This document shows positions 56,899-64,000 of a DNA stretch of 64,000 nucleotides, piece after piece (the stretch's first letter is position 1; each line of letters starts with the position of its first letter). Source of the DNA: Devosia sp. RR2S18. Lineage in GTDB: Bacteria > Pseudomonadota > Alphaproteobacteria > Rhizobiales > Devosiaceae. Location: positions 186,001-250,000 of the forward strand of contig NZ_CP126539.1 of NCBI RefSeq assembly GCF_030177755.1. Reading direction: 5' to 3'. Under the pieces are notes generated by a model. That model searched no databases. It was not told the DNA's origin and saw only the letters and a program-made list of their open reading frames with translations. The position numbers were made by a program, and so were the translations under genes.

Positions 56899-58497
56899 CT
56901 ATTGCTGCTCGAGCGTGAAGATCCAGGCGATCTCAAGGTCGGCCGCGACATCGGCTTCCAGAACCAGTTGGCGCGTCCTGTTGAGACCCAGATGGGCGGA
57001 TTGACGCACACTGTCGTCTTCCCGCAATTCAGCGCCTTCCCAAAGAAAGCTCCAGACTGCCCCGTTGGACAGAACGAGGCGCAGCACCCCCTCACCCTGA
57101 TCATTTCGGATCATCACCCCTGGTGCTAGGTGAAACCGGATCGCCAGCCGCCCCCGCGGCTTGCCCGTAACTATAAGCCGGTCCTGTCCGACCAAGGTTG
57201 TTCCGCCCGATAGGAGGGTCAAGCGGCGCTCGAGATCAACGCCGAAGCGTTTGGCGAAGCCGCTGCTGGTGAGGGTGAGAATATGGTCGGCGCTATCGAG
57301 CTTTGCCTGTGGCGCCTCGGAGCCCAGCACATCTTCCTCATCGATTGTCGGAGCGCTGTGAGCGATGGTCTGACGGAAGAGCTCCCGGCTTTCGGGAAGA
57401 TCGGTCGGCGCGGGGCCGCAATTGCCCACGATCAGCTCGCTGCCATGGGAGAATTCGAAGGCAAGCGCACTGGCATGGCTGCCGCGGCTCATGCTTGGCG
57501 GTGGCAGCAGCCCAGTGTCGGCAATCACCACCGCCTCTCCGTCGCGCAGGGTGCCGTAGCCGCCGACGATGCGGGAGCGGGGAGGGCGCCCCGGCCCGTT
57601 AGCCTGAATGGCGATCAGAACATCGTGGGGCAAGTGTCCGCCGCCGTTGAAATATCCTGGTTGCCCGTTGGAAAGGGTCAGGGCGGCGAGGCTCTCATGC
57701 ATGCGCTCAATCTGCGCGGATAGCTCATTGAGTGCTTCCGATTTGGCGATGAGCGCTGCCGCGCCTCGCACGCTTACCAGTTCGACAAGCAGTTGCAGTT
57801 GCAGGCGGGGGTTGCGGGAGCGGTGCAGGCCATCAGGATCGAGCTGCTGCGCCAGCAGCGCGTTGAGCTCAGTTAATCGTGCGTCGACTTCCGTATTGTC
57901 GCTCTGTTCGCAGCATTCGGCGCCCAGGAGCGCGGCGGCGGCAAGCAGCGCGTCAGCGGGATCCGCCGCGAGGGGGCCTCGTATCCTGAGGCTTTGGATT
58001 TGGGTGCTAAGCACACGCTGCAAGGTCCTAGCCTCGCCCGGGGAGGCGCCGTCAAGCAGCAGCGTCAGGTGTCGCAACCAGTTGAGCACGCGTTGTGCAG
58101 TAACCTGTATAGCCCAACTATCGTGGTCGAAAGCGCCCTCGCGATTGATCCAATCGAGCACCAGCATGCGGGCGAACTGCCGTTCGCCGGAGTCCACCGT
58201 GCCGCGGAAGTGCCGTAGCCACGAAAAACCCTGCAGGTTCGACCACCAATCCAGATGGTCAACGTCAACGCTGAATGGAGATGCGCCACCGGTCTCGACC
58301 AGCTTGCTGGACAATAGATAACGTCCGGCCATCATGTCGCGAACGGTGTCCCGATCCGAGGGGCGGAACTCCGGCAAATCCCCTGCAAAAGCGTTGTCCG
58401 CGAGGCTGCGCCAAGTCCAGCGCAACAAGGGCAGCGTGACGATCCAGTCCACGGTGGCCGAGGACAGACGGCGCGTACGGTCGCGGAGCGCTGGCAT
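56899..58497 (-). CDS. Heparinase II/III-family protein
   Basis: The 532-residue protein has an alpha-helical N-terminal half ([43 protein letters not shown]) and a beta-rich C-terminal half ([31 protein letters not shown]), the two-domain plan of heparinase II/III proteins. No signal peptide is obvious. Members of this branch occur next to rsmB/purH in Rhizobiales; the polysaccharide they act on is not known. Confidence 0.85.
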   Translation of the reverse strand: MPALRDRTRRLSSATVDWIVTLPLLRWTWRSLADNAFAGDLPEFRPSDRDTVRDMMAGRYLLSSKLVETGGASPFSVDVDHLDWWSNLQGFSWLRHFRGTVDSGERQFARMLVLDWINREGAFDHDSWAIQVTAQRVLNWLRHLTLLLDGASPGEARTLQRVLSTQIQSLRIRGPLAADPADALLAAAALLGAECCEQSDNTEVDARLTELNALLAQQLDPDGLHRSRNPRLQLQLLVELVSVRGAAALIAKSEALNELSAQIERMHESLAALTLSNGQPGYFNGGGHLPHDVLIAIQANGPGRPPRSRIVGGYGTLRDGEAVVIADTGLLPPPSMSRGSHASALAFEFSHGSELIVGNCGPAPTDLPESRELFRQTIAHSAPTIDEEDVLGSEAPQAKLDSADHILTLTSSGFAKRFGVDLERRLTLLSGGTTLVGQDRLIVTGKPRGRLAIRFHLAPGVMIRNDQGEGVLRLVLSNGAVWSFLWEGAELREDDSVRQSAHLGLNRTRQLVLEADVAADLEIAWIFTLEQQ

Positions 58498-58604
58498 CTA
58501 CGCCTCTCCCGCCCGTCGGCGCATCAGCAGCACCGGCATCGCCAAGATCTTCAAAACCCACCTCACCAGCGGCAACGAAGCGCCACTGCCCCGACTCGCC
58601 CTCT

Positions 58605-59903
58605 CTATCTACGGCGAAACCGGGCGACGAAGAAGCCGTCCATGCCCCCCGAAATACCACCAGGATTCATTCCGGGGTGGGTCCGCACCATTCCTTGGCC
58701 TGTGACAGCCGCTTGCAGTCCCGGTAAATCATCTGTGGAGAGCGGCCAGAGCTCAAGACCCGATAATCTATCTAAGGCCCACATCGCCTGCTCCTCGCCC
58801 TCGGCAGGCTCAAGCGAACAGACGCAATAGATCAGAACGCCGCCCGGCTTCAGGCAGCCCAATGCATTGCGCAAGAGATTGCGCTGCAATCTAACTCGCC
58901 CTGCCACATCGGCAGAGGTGCGCCGCCAGATGACCTCAGGGTGACGCCGGAAGGTGCCGGTTGCCGAACAGGGGGCGTCGAGCAGCACGCCGTCGAAAGG
59001 CTCCGTGGCAGCATAGGTGGCGGCATCTCCGACGATTGTCTCTGCTGTATATCTCAGGCGACTCAGATTGCCGGAAAGGCGTTCCATACGCTTGGCATCG
59101 CTATCGAGCGCCGTTACCGCGTAACCCGACTTTGCCAGTTGCGCAGTCTTGCCGCCCGGGGCTGCGCATAAATCCAACACTCGCGCACCAGCCTCAAGTC
59201 CAAGGAGGCGAGCAGGGATGGCGGATGCTGCATCCTGCACCCACCACTGTCCTTCATCAAAGCCGGGGAGAGCATCTACAGGTCGGTCCCGTTGCTCGAT
59301 GCGCACCGTATCGGCAATAACCTGCTCGGCGCCGAGTGCTGCAATCAGGTCTGCATCTTCATGCTTCAAGGTGAGGTCGAGCGGGGCACCATCGAGCAGG
59401 GCTTTGGAAAAAGCGGCGATGGCGTCCTCGCCATATGCCTCAAGCCAGGTATCACCAAAGGATTCCGGAATCAGGAGGTCGTCAGAAAGCATGCCGAACT
59501 TGGCGGAATTTGCCTGCGCATTGCGAAGTACGGCATTCATCAGACCGGCAAGATGGCGGGCCCTGGCATCCCGCTTGATTGCCTCGACCGCCAGGAACAA
59601 GGCGCTGTGAGCGCCGAGATCAGGCAGAAACACCAACTGCGTCAAGCTCAGCCGCAGCACGGCTTCGAAGGTCCCGGATTTACCGGGCATGCCTTTGTCG
59701 AGCAGGGCGTGAATGATGAAGTTCAGCTGCCCCTGGCGACGCAAGGCAGTGGTGATGAGGCGGTTCGCCAGCGCGCGATCGCGGCCATCGGCCAGGTCGG
59801 CAGACGTGAGAGGCGAGAAATTGTCGCCGTCCAACACGGATTTGAGCCGCTGGGCGGTAACGAGGCGGAGCTTCAGTCCCGCCGGTTCAGTCTTGTGAGC
59901 CAC
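58605..59903 (-). CDS. rsmB: RsmB/NOP-family rRNA (cytosine-C5) methyltransferase
   Basis: The N-terminal ~130 residues are NusB-like (VTAQRLKSVLD, RALANRLITTALRRQGQ) and the C-terminal domain is a SAM-dependent m5C methyltransferase. SAM-binding VLDLCAAPGGKTAQLA, the cysteine motif LDAPCSATGTFRRHPEV and the catalytic-cysteine-like CVCSLEPAEGEEQ are present. It should methylate 16S rRNA, probably C967. It lies 107 bases upstream of the heparinase gene and directly downstream of htpX. Confidence 0.93.
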   Translation of the reverse strand: MAHKTEPAGLKLRLVTAQRLKSVLDGDNFSPLTSADLADGRDRALANRLITTALRRQGQLNFIIHALLDKGMPGKSGTFEAVLRLSLTQLVFLPDLGAHSALFLAVEAIKRDARARHLAGLMNAVLRNAQANSAKFGMLSDDLLIPESFGDTWLEAYGEDAIAAFSKALLDGAPLDLTLKHEDADLIAALGAEQVIADTVRIEQRDRPVDALPGFDEGQWWVQDAASAIPARLLGLEAGARVLDLCAAPGGKTAQLAKSGYAVTALDSDAKRMERLSGNLSRLRYTAETIVGDAATYAATEPFDGVLLDAPCSATGTFRRHPEVIWRRTSADVAGRVRLQRNLLRNALGCLKPGGVLIYCVCSLEPAEGEEQAMWALDRLSGLELWPLSTDDLPGLQAAVTGQGMVRTHPGMNPGGISGGMDGFFVARFRRR

Positions 59904-59911
59904 GCTTTTGC

Positions 59912-60892
59912 TTATCCCCAGGGGCCGCGACCATCGCGATCCTCTTCGGCGCGCTCGACACTCGGCACGCGCCAGCCATTGCCGCTCTGCCGCACCGTCA
60001 CGGGCGGGCGGCGCGGCTGCGACCGAGGCGTGTTATCGGCCAGCGGCATCTCCCCGGCAAGTCTTTGCAGCGCAACGATGCGGTTGCCGGTGTCAGGGTG
60101 GGTCGCAAAGAGATTATCCATACGCTGCCCGGAGAGCGGATTGATGATGTACATGTGCGCCATGGCGGGGTTCCGCTCGGCAGGGACATTGACCTGCCGA
60201 CCGGCGAGCGTGGCAATCTTCTTTAAAGCCGAGGCGAGCGCCAGCGGATCGCCCGAGATCTCGGCCCCATCCTTGTCAGCCTCATATTCCCGGGTGCGGC
60301 TCACGGCCATCTGTACCAAGATGGCAGCGAGCGGGGCCAGGAACACCATCAGGAGGGCGCCGACGCCGCCCAGCGGGTTATCGCGATTGTTGCCGCCGCC
60401 GAAAAACAAGCCAAACTGCGCCAGGGCCGAGATGGCGCCGGCAAGGGTGGCCGTGATGGTCATGGTTAGGGTATCGCGCGAGCGGATATGGGCGAGTTCG
60501 TGCGCAACAACAGCCGCGACTTCGCGCGTGTCGAGGTGCCGGAGCAGGCCTGCAGACACCGCAACGGCGGCGTTATTAGGATCGCGGCCGGTGGCGAAGG
60601 CGTTAGGCTGATCGGTCTGGATGACATAGACCTTAGGCGTTGGGATTCCCGCCTTGCGGGAAAGAACGTCAACCATCTCATAGAGTTCTGGTACGCGCGA
60701 GCGCTCCACCGGCACGGCATTCTGCATCCGGAGCACCATTTTGTCGGAGTTCCAGTAGGCAAAAAGATTCGTGCCGGCGGCGAAGAGGAAGGCAATCATC
60801 ATGCCGGTGGTGCCACCGATGAAATAGCCAACGACCATGAACAGCGCGGTCATAGCCGCCAGCAACAGCGTGGTGCGAAGTGCGTTGAACAT
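59912..60892 (-). CDS. htpX: HtpX membrane zinc metalloprotease
   Basis: HtpX is an inner-membrane M48 protease that degrades damaged membrane proteins. The N-terminal two membrane segments, the zinc motif HELAH (His131, Glu132, His135), two further membrane spans ([40 protein letters not shown]) and the second zinc ligand in [11 protein letters not shown] are seen. A Pro-rich tail follows. A weak CTTG-N18 element upstream hints at RpoH control, but the -10 is poor. Confidence 0.96.
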   Translation of the reverse strand: MFNALRTTLLLAAMTALFMVVGYFIGGTTGMMIAFLFAAGTNLFAYWNSDKMVLRMQNAVPVERSRVPELYEMVDVLSRKAGIPTPKVYVIQTDQPNAFATGRDPNNAAVAVSAGLLRHLDTREVAAVVAHELAHIRSRDTLTMTITATLAGAISALAQFGLFFGGGNNRDNPLGGVGALLMVFLAPLAAILVQMAVSRTREYEADKDGAEISGDPLALASALKKIATLAGRQVNVPAERNPAMAHMYIINPLSGQRMDNLFATHPDTGNRIVALQRLAGEMPLADNTPRSQPRRPPVTVRQSGNGWRVPSVERAEEDRDGRGPWG

Positions 60893-60998
60893 GGCGGAGC
60901 CCTTGGGTTCTCAAGCTATGGCAATTATGTTGGGTGCCAGCTGGTTCCGCGCAAGGCGCGTGAACAAACCGTAATCCTGAACGGGTTCTGAACGCATT

Positions 60999-61199
60999 AT
61001 GAATGACGAAAACACCCTTCCTGAACAGCAAAAGCCGCTCCCGCCAGCCGCGCAACGGGCCTTGGCGGAAGCGGAGGCACGGCGACGCGATATCGATGCT
61101 AGGACAGCCTTCGCTCCCAAGGAGAAAGGTGGCCGCGGCGGGCTGGAGCCGAACCGCTATGGCGACTGGGAGATTAAAGGGCTGACCAGCGACTTCTAG
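60999..61199 (+). CDS. DUF1674 / SdhAF4-like succinate dehydrogenase assembly protein
   Basis: The 66-residue protein ends with GGRGGLEPNRYGDWEIKGLTSDF (in part), the signature of the DUF1674 family, related to mitochondrial SDHAF4, which helps assemble flavinylated SdhA. It is soluble and helix-rich at its N-terminus (LPPAAQRALAEAEARRR). It is divergent from htpX and overlaps the end of convergent ccmG by four bases. Confidence 0.85.
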   Translation: MNDENTLPEQQKPLPPAAQRALAEAEARRRDIDARTAFAPKEKGGRGGLEPNRYGDWEIKGLTSDF

Positions 61200-61729
61200 C
61201 TGGCGGCCGCAGCGATGGCGGGCAGGAGTTCGCGCTCGAAAGTCTGAGGGGTAAGCGGACCGACATGCTTGAAGGTGATGATGCCATTGGCATCCACCAC
61301 GAAGGTCTCGGGCACGCCATAGACACCCCAATCGATGGAGACGCGGCGATTGCGGTCGGCGCCGACGGCGTCGTAGGGGTTGCCCAGTTCGGCTAGGAAG
61401 GCCCGAGCATTCTCGGGTGCATCGGCCTGGTTGATGCCGTAGAGGCGGACGCCAGTGTTGGCCTTGAGTGCTTCGAGCAGTGGGTGCTCGGCACGGCAGG
61501 GCACGCACCAGCTGGCAAAGACATTGACCACTGTCACCTCGCCCCCAAGGCTTGCGGTGTCGAAGCCCGGCACGCCTAGCTCAGGCACCGGCTCGAGCGC
61601 AAAGCTGGGCACTGGTTTGTCGATCAGCACCGAGCGCACGAGATTGGGGTCGCGGTCGATGGAAAAGGCAAAGACGGCCACAAGTGCGATCAGCAAAAGC
61701 AGTGGCAGCCCGAACAGCACATAGCGCAT
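61196..61729 (-). CDS. ccmG: Thiol:disulfide interchange protein CcmG/DsbE
   Basis: CcmG is the periplasmic thioredoxin-like protein that reduces apocytochrome c cysteines before haem attachment. The membrane anchor is at residues 4-22 (VLFGLPLLLLIALVAVFAF), the active site FASWCVPCRAEHP has Cys75 and Cys78, and GVYGVPETFVVD with the cis-proline follows. The 177-residue length is normal. It ends the ccmABCDG operon. Confidence 0.95.
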   Translation of the reverse strand: MRYVLFGLPLLLLIALVAVFAFSIDRDPNLVRSVLIDKPVPSFALEPVPELGVPGFDTASLGGEVTVVNVFASWCVPCRAEHPLLEALKANTGVRLYGINQADAPENARAFLAELGNPYDAVGADRNRRVSIDWGVYGVPETFVVDANGIITFKHVGPLTPQTFERELLPAIAAAAS

Positions 61730-61893
61730 CAGGTGGCGTCCCGGCGGCGGGGATTGGCCGCTTCGAGTTCAGCGAGGCGCAGCCGGGTGCGGCGGGCGTC
61801 CAAGAGGGTCCAGCCGGCCAGCGCTGCAACTGCGAGCGCTACGCCGAGGTAAGCCCAGATTATATAGATGGCGTGCGGCCCCAGATCGATCAT
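61729..61893 (-). CDS. ccmD: Haem exporter protein CcmD
   Basis: CcmD is a tiny inner-membrane protein that helps release holo-CcmE from the CcmABC complex. This 54-residue protein has one membrane helix (AIYIIWAYLGVALAVAALAG) and a basic, charged C-terminal tail (RRTRLRLAELEAANPRRRD), the family pattern. It overlaps ccmC upstream (ATGA) and ccmG downstream (TGATG). Confidence 0.88.
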   Translation of the reverse strand: MIDLGPHAIYIIWAYLGVALAVAALAGWTLLDARRTRLRLAELEAANPRRRDAT

Positions 61894-62648
61894 GCGGCCC
61901 TCTGCACGGCGCGGCGCTCCAGCCCCTGAATGCGCCGGCGCTGCACTTCGGTATGCATGGCCTTGAGATGGAGCGCGAGGAACAGGAAGGTGAAGGCGAA
62001 GAACATCAAGAACAGCGGCGTTAGGATTGAGGGCGGCATGGTTGGGCCGTCGGCTCGGAACACGCTTGCCGGTTGATGAAGGGTCGACCACCAATCCACC
62101 GAGAATTTGATGATGGGGATGTTAACAGCGCCCACAAGGGTAAAAACGGCGACCACGCGTGCCGCCCGGAGCTGGTCGTCGAAGGCGCGCCACAAGGCGA
62201 TGATGCCCAAATAAATGAAGAGGAGCACCAGAGTGGAGGTCATGCGACCGTCCCACTCCCAGAACGTCCCCCAGGTCGGGCGACCCCAAAGAGCGCCGGT
62301 AAAGAGCGCCAACGCGGTAAAGAGCGCGCCCAGCGGTGCAGCCGACTTCATGGAGACATCGGCCATGGGATGGCGCCAGACCAAGGTGCCGATGGCCGAG
62401 ATGGACATCACCACATAGGTGAACTGGCTGAGCCAGGCGTTGGGCACGTGAATATACATGATCCGGACGGTGTGGCCCATCTGGTAGTCCTCGGGCGAAC
62501 CGAAAAACGAGAACCACAAACCCACGGCGAAGAGGATGGCGGTCAGCGCCACCAAAGGCCAGAGCAGGGGACGCGTCCAGGCGACGAATTGGCCGGGATG
62601 GGCGATCCGGTTCCACCAGCGCTGCTTGGGTGCGGTTTCGATGCTCAT
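61890..62648 (-). CDS. ccmC: Haem-delivery membrane protein CcmC
   Basis: CcmC loads haem onto CcmE in the periplasm. It is a six-helix membrane protein with the conserved tryptophan-rich WGRPTWGTFWEWDGRMTS region (haem handling) and flanking histidines, such as in IMYIHVPNAWLSQ and WSTLHQPASV. The 252-residue length is normal. It lies between ccmB and ccmD in the standard order. Confidence 0.96.
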   Translation of the reverse strand: MSIETAPKQRWWNRIAHPGQFVAWTRPLLWPLVALTAILFAVGLWFSFFGSPEDYQMGHTVRIMYIHVPNAWLSQFTYVVMSISAIGTLVWRHPMADVSMKSAAPLGALFTALALFTGALWGRPTWGTFWEWDGRMTSTLVLLFIYLGIIALWRAFDDQLRAARVVAVFTLVGAVNIPIIKFSVDWWSTLHQPASVFRADGPTMPPSILTPLFLMFFAFTFLFLALHLKAMHTEVQRRRIQGLERRAVQRAA

Positions 62649-62659
62649 GGAAACTGGCT

Positions 62660-63313
62660 CTAGTCTTCAGCCGAGCTTATCGCAAGGGCGGCGGCAAAGG
62701 GAGACAGCGCGACTGCCATGAGGCTCAATGCCGCAAGAAAGAGCAGTGCCGCACCCGCTTGCGGATTGCCGATAGCGCCGACCCCGAAGATGAGCACCGG
62801 GATGGAAAGCGGGGCGATGAGGATGGGCGCGACCAGGCCGCCGCGCCGAATCGCAACGGTCACGGCCGCACCAACGGCCCCAAAGGCTGCCAGTGCGGGG
62901 GTCCCCACTAATAGCGAGAGGAAAGTGCGCCAGAAGGTTGGGACATCCATGGCGAGCAGCATCGCCAGGAAGGGAGAGGCGATGATCAGGGGCAGGGCCG
63001 AAACAATCCAATGCGCCATCACTTTTGCGGCAATGGTGGCCGATAGCGGCAGATCGGCCTGCCGCAGCAGGACCAGCGTGCCATCGTCGTGATCGGGGCC
63101 AAAGAGCCGGTCGAGGCCCAGCAGCATGGCCAAAAAGGCCGCGATCCAGACGATGCCTGGCGCCACGGTCGCCAGCAAGACCTGATCGGGGCCAACAGCA
63201 AAGGGCACCAGAGCACCGACGATGACAAAGAAGAGGACCAGCGTCAGTACGTTGCCGCCGCCTCGCAGCGAGAGCTGCAGGTCCCGCCGGAGCACCGCCC
63301 AGAACGCCCTCAT
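62660..63313 (-). CDS. ccmB: Haem exporter protein CcmB
   Basis: CcmB is the membrane subunit of the CcmAB ATP transporter used with CcmC and CcmD in cytochrome c maturation. It has six membrane segments, with RDLQLSLRGGGNVLTLVLFF at the start and FGPDHDDGTLVLLRQADLPL between helices 2 and 3. The 217-residue length is normal. It overlaps the end of ccmA. Confidence 0.95.
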   Translation of the reverse strand: MRAFWAVLRRDLQLSLRGGGNVLTLVLFFVIVGALVPFAVGPDQVLLATVAPGIVWIAAFLAMLLGLDRLFGPDHDDGTLVLLRQADLPLSATIAAKVMAHWIVSALPLIIASPFLAMLLAMDVPTFWRTFLSLLVGTPALAAFGAVGAAVTVAIRRGGLVAPILIAPLSIPVLIFGVGAIGNPQAGAALLFLAALSLMAVALSPFAAALAISSAED

Positions 63314-63960
63314 GCTGCAGCCTTGAGGCTGAGGATTTCAAGCTGGCTGGTGGGAGCGAGGTCGATGGGGTCATGGGTGGCGACAATGGCAAGTCCGCCT
63401 CGGGCCAGATGCCCGTCGAGCAAGCGCGCGACCAGGGTGTGGCCCTGGCTGTCGAGCGCAGCGGTGGGTTCATCAAGGAGCCAGACCGGTCGAAGGCTGA
63501 CGAGCAGCCGCGCCAGAGCCAGGCGACGGGACTGTCCCGCAGACAGATGGCCGGCGTCGAGCCGGGCAAGCGAGCCCAGCCCAACTTCCTCTAGGGCTGC
63601 TTGGGGCGAAACGCCGGTTTCGCCATTAAGTTGTGCCCAGAAGGAGAGATTTTCGAGCACGCTCAGCCGTGGCTTGATGGCGTTGCGATGGCCGCAATAG
63701 TGCAGCTGCGGACCTGCGTCGGCATCGGCTCCATCAATGACCATTGCGCCGGCGAGCGGCGGCACCACGCCTGCCAGGGTCAGCAGCAGCGTGGTCTTGC
63801 CGGTGCCGTTTGGCCCGCGCAGCAGAAGGCAAGTGCCCCCGGCGACGGCGAAATCGAGGTTATCGACGAGGGTCAATCCGGCTCGGCCACAGGCAAGCCC
63901 CTGAGCGCGCAGCTCCAGCGGCGGAAAGGCTGGCGGTGGAAAGACTTGCCGATCGGTCAT
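63310..63960 (-). CDS. ccmA: Haem ABC exporter ATP-binding protein CcmA
   Basis: CcmA is the ATPase of the CcmAB complex that frees holo-CcmE from CcmC and CcmD. Walker A GPNGTGKTT is at residues 49-57, the signature LSAGQSRRLALARLL, Walker B VWLLDEPTAALD and the switch histidine in IVATHDP are all present. The 216-residue length is normal. It is the first gene of the minus-strand operon; the promoter probably lies just beyond 63960 near the window edge. Confidence 0.95.
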   Translation of the reverse strand: MTDRQVFPPPAFPPLELRAQGLACGRAGLTLVDNLDFAVAGGTCLLLRGPNGTGKTTLLLTLAGVVPPLAGAMVIDGADADAGPQLHYCGHRNAIKPRLSVLENLSFWAQLNGETGVSPQAALEEVGLGSLARLDAGHLSAGQSRRLALARLLVSLRPVWLLDEPTAALDSQGHTLVARLLDGHLARGGLAIVATHDPIDLAPTSQLEILSLKAAA

Positions 63961-64000
63961 GGCCCCATCTCGTATTGAACGAAAGGCAAGGCTGGCAAGG

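Noticed and set aside
60893..60998. RpoH promoter for htpX
   Set aside because: A CTTG element with an 18-base spacer exists on the minus strand, but the -10 (CCAACAT) is too far from consensus to call.

Overview
This window is a chromosomal segment of an alphaproteobacterium of the order Hyphomicrobiales (Rhizobiales), probably in or near the Devosiaceae. The evidence is high GC content, conserved blocks such as fxsA-secB-dnaQ-coaE-aroE-maf, hemE-hemJ-rho-mnmE-mnmG-rsmG-parA-parB-holA-leuS and hslV-GNAT-hslU, an HslV with the alphaproteobacterial N-terminal propeptide, an RpoH promoter of alphaproteobacterial type, and GANTC (CcrM) and TTAA-N7-TTAA (CtrA) motifs. Genus assignment is inference.

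The centre of interest is 32.2-41.3 kb. The 442-base gap between maf and hemE looks like the chromosomal replication origin: genes on its two sides point away from it, it sits next to hemE as in Caulobacter, and it carries DnaA-box-like 9-mers, a CtrA-like site and seven GANTC sites, four of them packed into two adjacent perfect palindromes. Eight parS sites (centre CACGTG) lie between 6.6 and 39.3 kb, with parA-parB at 39.6-41.2 kb. Seven of the eight parS sites differ from the perfect palindrome at the same symmetric position, and this change creates a GANTC site inside one arm. This possible coupling of ParB binding sites to CcrM methylation is the most novel signal I see.

Layout. 0-9 kb: heat-shock genes hrcA-grpE, dnaK (with a strong RpoH promoter) and dnaJ, interrupted by pncA, a pabB-pabC fusion and an alpha/beta-hydrolase that has lost its catalytic Ser and His. 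9-18.6 kb: small metabolic and repair genes (VOC proteins, FMN reductase, pyrF, hyi-like, adenosine-kinase-like, a TetR gene divergent from a DUF2214 gene, nth, an Ada-like methyltransferase, gpmA, dapB). 18.6-23.7 kb: histidine genes hisB, hisH, hisA, hisF, hisE with coaA, on the minus strand. 24-28.2 kb: hslV-GNAT-hslU, an HTH regulator, an Smr protein and a TimA/Tim44-like protein. 28.4-32.3 kb: fxsA, secB, dnaQ, coaE, aroE, maf. 32.3-45 kb: origin, hemE, hemJ, rho, tRNA-modification and partition genes, holA, leuS. 45-52.5 kb: a YggS-type protein, a CenR/OtpR-like regulator with a cyclic-nucleotide-binding partner, xthA, rimM-trmD-rplS, a zincin and leuC. 52.6-55.2 kb: a flippase plus an ATP-grasp ligase, the most accessory-looking part. 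55.2-64 kb: purH, a heparinase-family protein, an RsmB-type methyltransferase, htpX, an SdhAF4-like protein and the ccmABCDG cytochrome c maturation operon.

I see no tRNA, rRNA, CRISPR array, transposase or phage gene. Most of the window is ordinary core genome. The novelty is in the cis-acting DNA around the origin, a few structured intergenic regions, and a few oddities in proteins.
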